DNA of 64,000 nucleotides from an uncultured beta proteobacterium. Lineage in GTDB: Bacteria > Pseudomonadota > Gammaproteobacteria > Burkholderiales > Burkholderiaceae_C. The stretch spans positions 1 through 64,000 of the forward strand of contig CAIMZI010000090.1 in the NCBI GenBank assembly GCA_903845935.1, written 5' to 3'. The translations under genes were made by a program, and so were the position numbers. The notes under the pieces were generated by a model. That model was not told the DNA's origin and did not search any database. It worked only from the letters and a program-made list of their open reading frames with translations. Of this stretch, positions 51,877 to 63,117 are shown piece by piece; within the stretch, counting starts at the first letter, position 1, and the number at the start of each line of letters is the position of its first letter.

Positions 51877-53226
51877 ATGACTGAGCCCACCCCAGCCGCA
51901 CTCCAGGCGTTTTTTGACCAGCACGGCGTACGCGACGTGGAATGCATTTTTCCGGATGTGTCGGGCTACCCGCGCGGCAAGCTGATGCCGGCCGCCAGCT
52001 TTGCCGCTGGCAACGAGTTGCGCATCGCCCAGGCCATTCCCATGCAGTGCGTGACCGGCGATTATTCCTATGACCCGATTTTTCCGGATGCCGACCCCGA
52101 TGTGCGGCTGGTGCCCGACTACGCCACGCTGAAGCTTTCGCCCTGGTCCAGCGTGCCGCGCGCCTTTGCCATCCACGATTGCGTAGAACTGAACGGTGAG
52201 CCCTGTGCCTTTTCGGCGCGCTCGCTGCTGGAGACGGTGGTGGCGCGCTACACCGCGCAGGGCCTGACCCCGGTGGTGGCGCCGGAGATCGAGTTCTACC
52301 TGACTGCTCCCTGCGTCGACCCCGCCATCCCGCTCACCGCCCCGGTGGCGCGCAATGGCCGCGCCGAGGCTGGGCAATCGGCCTTTAGCATGAATATGCT
52401 CAACGAGCACGCCGCTTTCTGGGATGCGTTTCGAGGCGCGCTGGATGGTCTGGGCGTGCAGTCCGACACCTGGATTCACGAGGTCGGCGCCACCCAGTTT
52501 GAGATCAACCTGATGCATGGCGACCCGGTTGCGGTGGCCGACCAGGCCTTTTTATTCAAGTACGCGGCCAAGGAAATCGCCATCCAGCACGGGCTCAACG
52601 CCGTGTTTATGGCCAAGCCGATTGCCGGTGCGCAGGGCAGCTCGATGCACCTGCACCAGAGCGTGGTGGACAGCGCCGGGCGCAATATCTTCAGCACCGA
52701 AGAGGGCGAAGAGAGCGCAGCCTTCGGCCATTTCATCGCCGGGATTCAGACCTATGGGCCGGACCTGATGCTCATTTTTGCGCCGTTTGTGAATTCCTAC
52801 CGCCGCTTTGTGGCCGGCAGCCAGGCCCCTATCAACCTGGAATGGGGCCACGACAACCGCACCGCCGGTCTGCGTATTCCCAAGAGCGGAGCGGCGGCGC
52901 GGCGCGTCGAAAACCGCATTGCCGGTGCCGATGCCAACCCCTATCTGGCGATTGCCGCCTCGCTGGCCGCCGGGTTGGCAGGCATGGATGAAAGGCTAAG
53001 CCCCTCCGCGCCGCTGGAGCCCGGTGCCAACGCCTACGAACAGTCACACGCGCTGGAACGCAGCTTTTTGCAGGCACACGCGCGCATGGCAAAAAGCAAG
53101 GCTGCACGCGCCCTGCTGGGCGAATCCTTTGTCACCGGCTATTGCGCCGTCAAGGCGGTGGAATACCAGAGTTACCTGCGTGAGATCAGTGCCTGGGAGC
53201 GGCGCTTTTTGTTGCCCCAGGTTTAG
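51877..53226 (+). CDS. Glutamine synthetase family protein, PuuA-like gamma-glutamylpolyamine synthetase candidate
   Basis: 449 residues. The beta-grasp N-domain starts near VRDVECIFPDVSGYPRGKLM, and the catalytic domain has the metal-binding EIEFYL, EVGATQFEINL and the histidine loop GSSMHLHQSV. NRTAGLRIPKSG and ENRIAGADANPYLA complete the active site. It lacks the Tyr adenylylation region of GlnA. Such proteins link glutamate to amines such as putrescine (PuuA) or other small amines using ATP. No other puu gene is nearby, so the amine is unknown. It starts 6 bp after pepP. Confidence 0.87.
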   Translation: MTEPTPAALQAFFDQHGVRDVECIFPDVSGYPRGKLMPAASFAAGNELRIAQAIPMQCVTGDYSYDPIFPDADPDVRLVPDYATLKLSPWSSVPRAFAIHDCVELNGEPCAFSARSLLETVVARYTAQGLTPVVAPEIEFYLTAPCVDPAIPLTAPVARNGRAEAGQSAFSMNMLNEHAAFWDAFRGALDGLGVQSDTWIHEVGATQFEINLMHGDPVAVADQAFLFKYAAKEIAIQHGLNAVFMAKPIAGAQGSSMHLHQSVVDSAGRNIFSTEEGEESAAFGHFIAGIQTYGPDLMLIFAPFVNSYRRFVAGSQAPINLEWGHDNRTAGLRIPKSGAAARRVENRIAGADANPYLAIAASLAAGLAGMDERLSPSAPLEPGANAYEQSHALERSFLQAHARMAKSKAARALLGESFVTGYCAVKAVEYQSYLREISAWERRFLLPQV

Positions 53227-53364
53227 CTGCAAGTGACCCTGGCCTGTCAAGTCGGGGTTTCCGCCATACCGCAGCACGCTCTGCGCGCGAGGGGCGGGTC
53301 TACAATCTCCTTCCTTACCAGGAGCTTGCGCCTTCGCATCGGCTCCGACGCACCAGGACGCACA

Positions 53365-55719
<2,355 letters not shown>

Positions 55720-55765
55720 GGCCTTAAAGACAAGTTAGTACATACTTCTTTACGTTTTTCTTACA

Positions 55766-55804
55766 AAGGCCTTGCCCTTCACCCGGGCGAGGCCTTGCTT
55801 TTTT
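55766..55804 (+). terminator. Intrinsic terminator after the second malic enzyme
   Basis: AAGGCCTTGCCC pairs with GGGCGAGGCCTT (one mismatch position) over a short loop and is followed by a T-run at 55799-55804. It lies 46 bp past the malic enzyme stop and insulates the ribonuclease/barstar genes from it. Confidence 0.85.
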
Positions 55805-55872
55805 GGGCTGCATCGGCCACACTACGTAGCTTGAGCTTTCGGGTTTACCCGAAGTCAGTAACAAGGAATTTG

Positions 55873-56262
55873 GTGATTAGCAACAGATTCAAGTTAGCAC
55901 TCACTGGCTTTTTGCTGATCACTTCACTGTGTTGCGTTAGCGCTTCAGCGAAGACGGCAGCCGGTTGGTCCGACATCGGCAGCATTGCACTAGTTGCACT
56001 GCCACCGCAGGGTCAGGAAACCTTGAGCCTAATACGACAGGGTGGCCCGTTCCCGTTTGATAAGGACGGGGTCGTTTTTGGAAACCGGGAGCGTTTGTTG
56101 CCAATGCACAAGCGCGGCTATTACCGGGAGTACACCGTTAAGAACCCAGGTTCCCGGGACCGGGGAGCCAGAAGAATTGTATGCGGTGGTGCGGCCACCA
56201 TGCCGGATGCCTGTTATTACTCGGCCGATCACTACGCGAGCTTTCGCCAGATCGTGCCTTGA
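55873..56262 (+). CDS. Secreted guanyl-specific ribonuclease, RNase Sa/barnase family
   Basis: 129 residues from a GTG at 55873 with AAGGA upstream; this start gives a clean signal peptide (to about Ala26). The mature part resembles Streptomyces RNase Sa: ALPPQGQETLSLIRQGGPFP, DGVVF-NRE, GYYREYTV, RGARRIVCGG and DHYASF. Catalytic residues by this comparison are Glu86, Arg101 and His120, all present with the Glu-Arg spacing of RNase Sa. Relative to it, three residues are added between Arg and His, with Cys104 and Cys114 likely bonded. The enzyme should cut RNA after guanosine outside the cell or in the periplasm. A barstar-family inhibitor is encoded 35 bp downstream. Confidence 0.88.
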   Translation: MISNRFKLALTGFLLITSLCCVSASAKTAAGWSDIGSIALVALPPQGQETLSLIRQGGPFPFDKDGVVFGNRERLLPMHKRGYYREYTVKNPGSRDRGARRIVCGGAATMPDACYYSADHYASFRQIVP

Positions 56263-56297
56263 TTTTTTATTTTGTACTTTGAGAAAGTGAATCGGGG

Positions 56298-56699
56298 ATG
56301 GATACGCCACTTCGAACCGTTAGAACCAATATCGTTCAATCGATACGCGCCTTCAGGGTGCCGGATTTGCAGGAAGCGGCCCAAGCCTTGGGCCACCACT
56401 TTCTGTACGCCAACTTGGCCAATGCACAGTCCAAGCAGGATGTGTTGGACCTGATAGGCCAGCAATTCATTCTGTCTACACCGGTCAACAAAAACTTTGA
56501 CGCCCTGTACGACAGTATGACCGATCCTGTGCACAAATCAGGCCCGCAGCCCGGCTTTATTGCGGTGCTGGAACACATTCCTGCCAACGCCAAGTTTGAC
56601 AAGGAAGCGCGCGAGCAATTGCTCGACATCTTCCGCGATACGGCCGATTACTGGGGAGACCGGAAGATACCCTTCCGATGCTTCTATTCTTTTCTGTAG
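56298..56699 (+). CDS. Barstar-family ribonuclease inhibitor (immunity protein)
   Basis: 133 residues, no signal peptide, so cytoplasmic. The barstar core is visible: LDLIGQQFILSTPVNKNFDALYDSMTD matches the barstar NLDALWD segment, including the two Asp residues (Asp35 and Asp39 in barstar) that enter the barnase active site. The later helix EQLLDIFRDTADYW and final strand PFRCFYSF also fit the fold. It should bind and block the RNase encoded just upstream, protecting the producer before export. The residues in the centre (PVHKSGPQPGFIAVLEHIP) are family-typical for longer barstars. The pair is probably one transcription unit between two terminators. Confidence 0.87.
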   Translation: MDTPLRTVRTNIVQSIRAFRVPDLQEAAQALGHHFLYANLANAQSKQDVLDLIGQQFILSTPVNKNFDALYDSMTDPVHKSGPQPGFIAVLEHIPANAKFDKEAREQLLDIFRDTADYWGDRKIPFRCFYSFL

Positions 56700-56899
56700 C
56701 CCGTTCTGCACACACCAGCCAAGCAGAACGGGCGAATGAGGCAAAAGCCGGTAGCAACACGAACGCCGTGGGGGTTGCCGATCCCTTGATGACGGAAAGC
56801 GGTGAAAAGATGCCAACTGACAAGCTGTTGGATGTTTCTCCGCTGGCGCTGCGCATGAGCAGCCCCTTTAATGCCGGCTACTGGTTGGCAGCAGCCTGA
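56678..56899 (+). CDS. Possible small protein overlapping the barstar gene end
   Basis: A 73-residue frame starts at an ATG inside the last codons of the barstar gene and overlaps it by 22 bases. The N-terminus (MLLFFSVARSA) is hydrophobic and the rest is Ala/Ser/Leu-rich with no known motif. It ends 34 bp before the terminator, so it would share the RNase/barstar transcript. The ribosome binding site is not clear. It may be a real small gene, but it could also be chance coding in the 3' untranslated region. Confidence 0.28.
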   Translation: MLLFFSVARSAHTSQAERANEAKAGSNTNAVGVADPLMTESGEKMPTDKLLDVSPLALRMSSPFNAGYWLAAA

Positions 56900-56932
56900 G
56901 TCAACTGGGAAGATAGGGGCGCAAGCCCGCTT

Positions 56933-56959
56933 AAAAAACCCGCCTTGTGCGGGTTTTTT
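56933..56959. terminator. Bidirectional terminator between convergent genes
   Basis: Perfect stem AAAAAACCCGC (56933-56943) / GCGGGTTTTTT (56949-56959) with loop CTTGT. T-runs face both ways. It ends the RNase/barstar unit from the left and the hybrid sensor kinase unit from the right, only a few bases beyond the kinase stop. Confidence 0.92.
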
Positions 56960-56964
56960 GTTGC

Positions 56965-59900
56965 CTATGTGGAAGTCGATTCGCGCGGTGCCGTAAACCG
57001 CTCCAGCATGGCTTGCAGGCCGCTGGCATTAAACGGCTTTGCGAGGTGCTCATCCATGCCGGCCTCCAAACAGGCCTGGCGATCTGATTCCATGGCGTTG
57101 GCCGTCATCGCCACAATTGGAGTGCGCTGACCATGGGGTTCCGCAGCACGAATCAAACGCGTGGCTTCCAGGCCGCCCATGACCGGCATTTGCATATCCA
57201 TCAGGACTATGTCCCAGGCTTGCTTGCCAAACAGGTCCACCGCCTGCTGCCCGTTCTTTGCCAGCACCACGGTATGGCCCCATTTTTTCAGCAGGGTGGT
57301 CGCCAACAGTTGATTGATCGGATGGTCTTCTACCAGCAGCACCTGCAGCGCTGAACGCGCCTGTGGCGCGGCGGGCGTTTGAGTCCGCGTAGCAGCCTCG
57401 GCCTGACCGACTCTTTGCACCTGGATGGTGAAGTGGAAGCTGCTACCCACGCCTTCGGCACTGTCCAGCCAGATCCGTCCACCCATCAAGCTCACCAGAC
57501 GCGCACAAATGCTCAAGCCCAGTCCGGTGCCGCCAAAGCGGCGCGTGGTCGAGCTATCGGCCTGGCTAAAGGCCTCAAACACACCGATTTGCTTGTCCGC
57601 CGCAATGCCCATGCCGGTGTCGCGCACCGTCACCGTCAACTCGTATCCGGAGGCCGTTGCAGCCGCTCCCAGGCTCACATAAACACCGCCCTGGGCCGTG
57701 AACTTGATGGCGTTATCGCACAGGTTGCTGACAATCTGGCGCAGTCGCAGCGGGTCGCCTATGACTTCGACGGGCAGGTCCGGCTGCACCGTGCTTTCAA
57801 GGACCAGGCCCTTCTGGCTGGCACGGCTGCGCAGGCTCAGCAGCGTGTCGTCCAGGCTTGCCATCAGCGGGAAACGCACGGCCTCGATGCTGAGCTTGCC
57901 AGCCTCGATCTTGGAAAAATCCAGCACGTCATTGAGGATCACCATCAGAGATTGGGCCGAGCTTTTGACAATGCGCAGGTATTCGCGCTGCGTGGGGTTT
58001 TGCTCCAGGTCCAGCGCCAGCTCGGTCATGCCCAGGACGCCATTCATCGGGGTGCGAATTTCGTGGCTCATATTGGCTAGAAAGTCGCTCTTGGCCCGGT
58101 TGGCGGCCTCGGCGTTGCGCTTGGCGTCGCGCAGCTCCTGTTCGATGCGGTTCTTCTCCGTGATGTCCAGTATGGTTCCCACCAGCCCGGTGATGCGGCC
58201 CTGGGCATCGGTCAGAGGCGCCTTCCAGTACAGGCCGGCGCGCACCTCTCCGCTTTGGCGATTATGGAACTCAGCCTCATAGGTTTGCACCCCACCCTGC
58301 GCAAATAGCTCCTGGTCCTTGCCGTCCATCATGGACGCGGTAGCGCCGGACACCAGTTCAAACACCGTCTTGCCTATCCAGTCCGAGCGCTCAACGCCCA
58401 CCAGCGTCTCAAACGCCTTGTTGAAGCGCAGATAGCGTCCCTGCAGATCCTTGAGGTAGATGGCGGTGGGCGTGGCCTCCAGCAGCACCTCGACAAAGCG
58501 CAACTGCTCGGCCAGCGTGGCTTCCATGGCCTTGCGCACCGAAATGTCGGTGCGGATGGCGATGTACTGCTCGGGCAATCCGTCTGCACCTAAGAGCGGC
58601 ACGATGGTGGCGTCAACCCAGTACAGCGCGCCGCTCTTGCTGCGGTTGCAAATTTCGCCGTGCCAGACCTGACCCTTTGAGATGGCGTGCCACATACCCG
58701 CAAAAAAGGCTTTGCTGTGCTGCCCCGACTGCACGATGCGGTGGTTTTGTCCCAGCAGTTCAGCCCGCGTGTAGCCGCTGATTTCGGTGAACTTGCCATT
58801 GGCGTAGCTGATGTTTCCCTGCAGGTCGGTCATGCTGACGATGGCATGCTGGTCGAGTGCGAACTTCTGATTATTCAATGCGCGACGCCCGAGTTCGCGC
58901 TCGCTGATCAGGGCCACCACCCGCTTGATCAACGCGTCCAGATCGTCCACATCAAGCACAGTGACGCCAGGCTCTATTTCCAGTGTACCCAGCACGCGGC
59001 GCAGCGACTCCAGTGCGCGCTGACGCATTTGCAACTCGCTGCGCAGTTGCTGGTCCAGCGCATGCTGGCGCGTGACGTCGCGAAAGGTCAGCACATGGCC
59101 GATGGTGACATGGTTGGCAGAACTGATGACAGACACGGTCGTATCCAAGGTGCTGCTGCTGCCACCCGGCCCGGCCACCTTGAGCCTGCGCACCTTCCAG
59201 TCCAGGCTTTCAAGTGATTGACCGAACACCGTGGGCAACAAGGCACGAGCGTCCTGGCCCAACAACTGCTCGGCGCCAAGACCCAGCAGATGCTCGACAG
59301 CCGGATTGCAATACACCAGCCTGAAATCGGCATCGGTTCGCAGCACGCCGTCGGTAATGGCATTGAGCGTGACGGCGGCCTCTTCGCGCTGCACTGACAG
59401 ACTGCCCGCTGCCCGGCTAATGATGTCAAAGGTGTGGCGGATTTCAACCGGTGCGTCGGCGTCGAGCAGCGCGTTGATGTCCACCGTTCCAGCCAGAATT
59501 TCGGCCTCGCGCGCACGCACCCGGTCAAAATTTCCAAGCCAGCGGCGCAGTGGAATGCGGATCAGCAACACCCCCGCCAGCAGCGCCACAACGGAGCCCA
59601 TCAGCGCAAAAACCGACACTCGCCACAGCTCCCCGGCAATGCTTTGCGCATCAAAAACCAGCCTGAGCACGCCATAGTCCTTGCCGCCCACCTGGATGTT
59701 GTGGTTGATATCAAAGAGCTTTGCTTGAACGCGGACTAGCAACCAGCCCGGGGGCATCATGTCGGGCGTGACCGGGTTGTTGGCGCTGAGCACCCCACCA
59801 TGGGTATCGATAAACTGGCTTTTGGAAAAGTTGGACTGCGAAATCAGCCGCTCCAGGGTCTTGGCAATGGTGTCGTAGTCGCCAATGACCGCGCTGTCAC

Positions 59901-60087
59901 CCACGGTCTGAGCAGCCACGTTGACCATCATCTCGCCAGCCAAGAGTTCGCCGTCAATCTGTTGCGTGAACTGGTAGCGATAAAACAGCGCCAGCCCGGT
60001 GCCCACAAACAGCAGCAGCGTGACCACGTACAAGGCAAACACCCGTCCCACCAGGGAGCGTGGAAGCAGGCGTTGCAACAAGAGCAT
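56965..60087 (-). CDS. Hybrid sensor histidine kinase with multiple PAS domains and a receiver
   Basis: 1040 residues. Two membrane helices (about 13-37 and 155-178) enclose a periplasmic sensor; a HAMP-like linker follows. Three PAS domains occupy about 235-350, 420-525 and 535-650. HisKA has His675 in ANMSHEIRTPMNG; the ATPase has NAIKFTAQGG, DTGMGI and GTGLGLSI; the receiver has Asp964 in VLMDMQMPVMGG. No Hpt domain is present, so phosphate must go to a separate Hpt protein or the receiver acts alone. It lies 11 bp after a PhnD-like binding protein gene, so a binding-protein-assisted sensor, as in TorT-TorS, is likely. Confidence 0.92.
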   Translation of the reverse strand: MLLLQRLLPRSLVGRVFALYVVTLLLFVGTGLALFYRYQFTQQIDGELLAGEMMVNVAAQTVGDSAVIGDYDTIAKTLERLISQSNFSKSQFIDTHGGVLSANNPVTPDMMPPGWLLVRVQAKLFDINHNIQVGGKDYGVLRLVFDAQSIAGELWRVSVFALMGSVVALLAGVLLIRIPLRRWLGNFDRVRAREAEILAGTVDINALLDADAPVEIRHTFDIISRAAGSLSVQREEAAVTLNAITDGVLRTDADFRLVYCNPAVEHLLGLGAEQLLGQDARALLPTVFGQSLESLDWKVRRLKVAGPGGSSSTLDTTVSVISSANHVTIGHVLTFRDVTRQHALDQQLRSELQMRQRALESLRRVLGTLEIEPGVTVLDVDDLDALIKRVVALISERELGRRALNNQKFALDQHAIVSMTDLQGNISYANGKFTEISGYTRAELLGQNHRIVQSGQHSKAFFAGMWHAISKGQVWHGEICNRSKSGALYWVDATIVPLLGADGLPEQYIAIRTDISVRKAMEATLAEQLRFVEVLLEATPTAIYLKDLQGRYLRFNKAFETLVGVERSDWIGKTVFELVSGATASMMDGKDQELFAQGGVQTYEAEFHNRQSGEVRAGLYWKAPLTDAQGRITGLVGTILDITEKNRIEQELRDAKRNAEAANRAKSDFLANMSHEIRTPMNGVLGMTELALDLEQNPTQREYLRIVKSSAQSLMVILNDVLDFSKIEAGKLSIEAVRFPLMASLDDTLLSLRSRASQKGLVLESTVQPDLPVEVIGDPLRLRQIVSNLCDNAIKFTAQGGVYVSLGAAATASGYELTVTVRDTGMGIAADKQIGVFEAFSQADSSTTRRFGGTGLGLSICARLVSLMGGRIWLDSAEGVGSSFHFTIQVQRVGQAEAATRTQTPAAPQARSALQVLLVEDHPINQLLATTLLKKWGHTVVLAKNGQQAVDLFGKQAWDIVLMDMQMPVMGGLEATRLIRAAEPHGQRTPIVAMTANAMESDRQACLEAGMDEHLAKPFNASGLQAMLERFTAPRESTST

Positions 60088-60098
60088 GGGCGACTGCT

Positions 60099-60953
60099 TC
60101 AGTGCAGGGAGGTGGGCGCGCTTTGGAAAAAGCGCTTGTATGCGGCGTAATCAGCGCCGGTGGACGTCACAAAATAGGCGTCGCTGGGCAGGCCAACCTC
60201 CTTGGAGGCCTGATGCAGGATCTCGCGCCCCCGCGGATCCTTGTACATGTCGATGAAGGCCGAAGCCACCTTGCGCACATCGGCTTCAGGCACCTTGCCC
60301 GAGGCCATCAGCGCCAGGTCGTGAAAATTTTCGGAGCTCCACAATACCCGAAACTTTTTTCCCTCGCGCCGGGTATAGCTTTCCACCAGCTGCGAATTGC
60401 CTCCCGCAGCCGCCACCTTGCCGGCAAACAATTGGGCAAATGCGGCATTCTGGTTACCGGCAAACACCACCTTGACATCGATGTTCTTGGACAGCAAATG
60501 CGCATAGGGCACCTTGTAAATCACAAACGCCTCGGGCCCGGCAAAGGCCACTTCCTGGCCCTTGAGCTGGGACACATCCGTGATGCTGGAGTCTGCCGGA
60601 ACCACGATCTGGCCCTGCACCGATGGCGTATTGCGCCGGCCAAACACCGTCCAGCCCAGTTGCTCGCGTTCCGGGCTGAACAAATGGTTGGTGAAGACAA
60701 ACTCGACCTCCTTGGCCAGCACATAGCTGGTAGTGTCGGCCGAGGTACGGCCGATTTTCAGATTCAGCTTGATACCGCTTTTTTCCGACACATAGGCAAT
60801 GATCGGGTTCCAATAGGCCGCCGTGAGATTGATGTCATGCTGGTTAACGGGCGAAAAGCTGTAAACCGGCGCTTGTGCCTGGGCCAGCTGCAAAGCGCTT
60901 CCCAGAAAAAATAGACTCACTCCGCCAACCAGTGCGAGAAGCCACTTCTTCAT
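60099..60953 (-). CDS. PhnD-like periplasmic phosphate/phosphonate-type binding protein
   Basis: 284 residues from the ATG at 60953, preceded by GGAAAGGGG. A signal peptide (1-26, ending LAQAQA) leads to a two-lobed binding fold of the PhnD/PF12974 type, with FVFTNHLFSPEREQLGW, SQLKGQEVAFAGPEAFVIYK and GKVAAAGGNSQLVESY. It has no ABC permease or ATPase partner nearby. Instead it is encoded 11 bp upstream of a hybrid sensor kinase, so it probably presents a ligand to that kinase. The ligand cannot be told from sequence: phosphonate, phosphite, or an unrelated oxyanion or organic molecule. Confidence 0.85.
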   Translation of the reverse strand: MKKWLLALVGGVSLFFLGSALQLAQAQAPVYSFSPVNQHDINLTAAYWNPIIAYVSEKSGIKLNLKIGRTSADTTSYVLAKEVEFVFTNHLFSPEREQLGWTVFGRRNTPSVQGQIVVPADSSITDVSQLKGQEVAFAGPEAFVIYKVPYAHLLSKNIDVKVVFAGNQNAAFAQLFAGKVAAAGGNSQLVESYTRREGKKFRVLWSSENFHDLALMASGKVPEADVRKVASAFIDMYKDPRGREILHQASKEVGLPSDAYFVTSTGADYAAYKRFFQSAPTSLH

Positions 60954-61028
60954 GGGATACCCCTTTCCAACATTGAATATTTGATGCGTTATGCCGCTTT
61001 GCGACATCATAAAACAGCTTTAGCGCAA

Positions 61029-61796
61029 TCAGGCGAGCTGCAGGGCCAGTTGCGTGTATTGCGTCACCGGAACCTCTTCGGCCCGGCGCTGCACATCAAA
61101 CTCTCCAGAAAAGTTGCGCGCCTCCAGCCAGCGTCCCAACGTGTGGCGCATCAGCTTGCGGCGCTGGCTGAAGGCCACTTGCACCAACTCGCTCAAGAGC
61201 GCCACATCCACTTGTGCCGGATCGCTGCGCGGCAGCATGCGCACCACGGCGCTGTCCACGCGGGGCGGCGGATCGAAGCTTTCGGGCGGCACAAACAGCA
61301 CATCCTCCATCGCATAGCGCCACTGCAGCATCACGCTCAGGCGGCCATAGGCGGCGGTGCTGGGCGCGGCCACCATGCGATCAATGACTTCCTTTTGTAA
61401 CATGAAGTGCTGGTCTTCAATGCAGTCCACATGGCCCAGCAGGTGAAACAAGATGGGGGTGGAAATGTTGTAAGGCAGATTGCCCACCACGCGCCACTTG
61501 CCCGGCGCCTGCGACGGGTGGGCCAAAATAGTGCCGAAGTCCACCTTCAACACATCGGACTCGATCACCGTGAGCTGACCGTGGCTGCGCAGGCGCTGGG
61601 CCAGGTCGCGGTCCAGTTCGATCACGGTCAGGTGGCCCAGGCGTTCCACCAGCGGCTGGGTCAGAGCTGCCAGGCCAGGGCCGATTTCGACCATGCGCTG
61701 GCCGGGCTGGGGGGCAATGGCTTGCACGATGGCGTCTATGATGCCGCCATCACGCAGAAAGTGCTGACCAAAGCGCTTACGCGCGATATGTTTCAT
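61029..61796 (-). CDS. ksgA: 16S rRNA (adenine1518/1519-N6)-dimethyltransferase
   Basis: 255 residues from the ATG at 61796, giving [16 protein letters not shown], the family start. The S-adenosylmethionine site is [14 protein letters not shown] and the catalytic NLPYNIS motif (N-L-P-Y) is present. It dimethylates two adjacent adenines near the 3' end of 16S rRNA during ribosome assembly; loss gives kasugamycin resistance. It lies 4 bp after surA on the same strand, in the lptD-surA-ksgA order. The usual gamma-proteobacterial pdxA between surA and ksgA is absent here. Confidence 0.97.
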   Translation of the reverse strand: MKHIARKRFGQHFLRDGGIIDAIVQAIAPQPGQRMVEIGPGLAALTQPLVERLGHLTVIELDRDLAQRLRSHGQLTVIESDVLKVDFGTILAHPSQAPGKWRVVGNLPYNISTPILFHLLGHVDCIEDQHFMLQKEVIDRMVAAPSTAAYGRLSVMLQWRYAMEDVLFVPPESFDPPPRVDSAVVRMLPRSDPAQVDVALLSELVQVAFSQRRKLMRHTLGRWLEARNFSGEFDVQRRAEEVPVTQYTQLALQLA

Positions 61797-61800
61797 GGGC

Positions 61801-63117
61801 TTATTGGGGCGGCTCGCGCAGCTCCACGTAGGCGCGTTCACGCACATCGCGGGTCCAGGCGACATAGGCCTCATCCAGCTTGGCCTCGCGCAACTGGTTG
61901 CGAACCAGATCGCGCACCTCGCGCGGGCTCAATTCGGTGCGGCGGCGCTCTGTCAGCTGGATCAGGTGTACGCCAAAACGCGACACCGTGGGCTGGCTGA
62001 TTTCGCCATCTTTGAGGCGGTTCATCACTTCTTCAAACTCGGGCACAAACATGCCCGGGCTAGCCCAACCCAGATCCCCGCCTTGGGCGGCACTGCCGTC
62101 CTGCGACAGTTCGCGGGCTGCCGCTGCAAAATCAGTCTTGCCCGACAGAATGCGCTGGCGGACTTCCCCCAGCTTCGCGCTGGCGGCAAAGGCCGACAGC
62201 TCGGGGCCGGTGCGCAACAGAATATGGCGGGCGTGGGTCTGCAGCACGCTCTTGACCAGGGTTGAGGGCGCGCGGCGGTCCAACACCTTCAGAATGTGGA
62301 AACCGGCACCCGAACGCAGCACATCGGACACCGCACCGACCGCCACGTTTTGCGTGGCTTGCACAAAGGCTGTGGGATAGCGGTCCGCACGGCGCAGACC
62401 GAACTCGCCGCCCTTGCTGCGATCGGCATCCGACGCCTGCTTCACCAGGTCGGCAAAGTCCTCGCCGGCGCGTATGCGCTCCAGCAAGCCTTGCGCCTTG
62501 GCCTGCAACTGCGCAATCTGTGTGGCGTCGGCCCTCTCGGGCACGGCCACCAGCAGCTGCGCCAGATTAATTTCCTGAGACAAGGGGTCGGAGTTGGCGA
62601 CCCGCTGCTCTGCCAGGGCACGGTCCACATCCTGATCGCTGATGCGCACGCGAGACTCCACGTCGCGTTCGCGCAGCTTGGTGAGCGTGAGCTGGTCGCG
62701 CAGTTGCGTGCGCAGGGCGGCCACATCCATGCCATCCTTGGCCATGCGCTGGTGCAGGGTTTCCAGGTCCACCTGGCCTTGGCGTGCCAGGTTCTGCTCG
62801 GCCAGATCCACTGCGGCATCGTCCACGCGGATGCCGTTTTCTGCCGCCAGTTGCAGTTGGGCGCGGTCACTGATCAGGCGCTCCAGCACGCCCGATCGCA
62901 TTTCTTCGAGGCCAGGGAGCTGCTGGCCGCTCGCCTTGAGCTGCTCGCTGACGCGCCGCACGGCTGCAGTCACTTCGCTATTGGTAATCGGTTCGGAGTT
63001 GACCACCGCCACCACATAGTCGGCGGATTGGGATTTCTGCGCTTGCGCTGGCAGGGCCAGGATTGCAAGCAGGGCGGCCGAGGCGGCCAGGGCCCATAGA
63101 CGGGATTTCATAGGCAT
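61801..63117 (-). CDS. surA: SurA, periplasmic chaperone and peptidyl-prolyl isomerase
   Basis: 438 residues from the ATG at 63117; an ATG two codons later is also possible. The signal peptide ends near ALPAQA. A SurA N-terminal chaperone domain (about 30-170; [16 protein letters not shown]) is followed by two parvulin domains, at about 180-285 ([12 protein letters not shown]) and 295-395 ([11 protein letters not shown]). It escorts outer membrane beta-barrel proteins, including LptD, to the Bam complex. It begins immediately at the stop of lptD, so translation is probably coupled. All domains are complete. Confidence 0.95.
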   Translation of the reverse strand: MPMKSRLWALAASAALLAILALPAQAQKSQSADYVVAVVNSEPITNSEVTAAVRRVSEQLKASGQQLPGLEEMRSGVLERLISDRAQLQLAAENGIRVDDAAVDLAEQNLARQGQVDLETLHQRMAKDGMDVAALRTQLRDQLTLTKLRERDVESRVRISDQDVDRALAEQRVANSDPLSQEINLAQLLVAVPERADATQIAQLQAKAQGLLERIRAGEDFADLVKQASDADRSKGGEFGLRRADRYPTAFVQATQNVAVGAVSDVLRSGAGFHILKVLDRRAPSTLVKSVLQTHARHILLRTGPELSAFAASAKLGEVRQRILSGKTDFAAAARELSQDGSAAQGGDLGWASPGMFVPEFEEVMNRLKDGEISQPTVSRFGVHLIQLTERRRTELSPREVRDLVRNQLREAKLDEAYVAWTRDVRERAYVELREPPQ

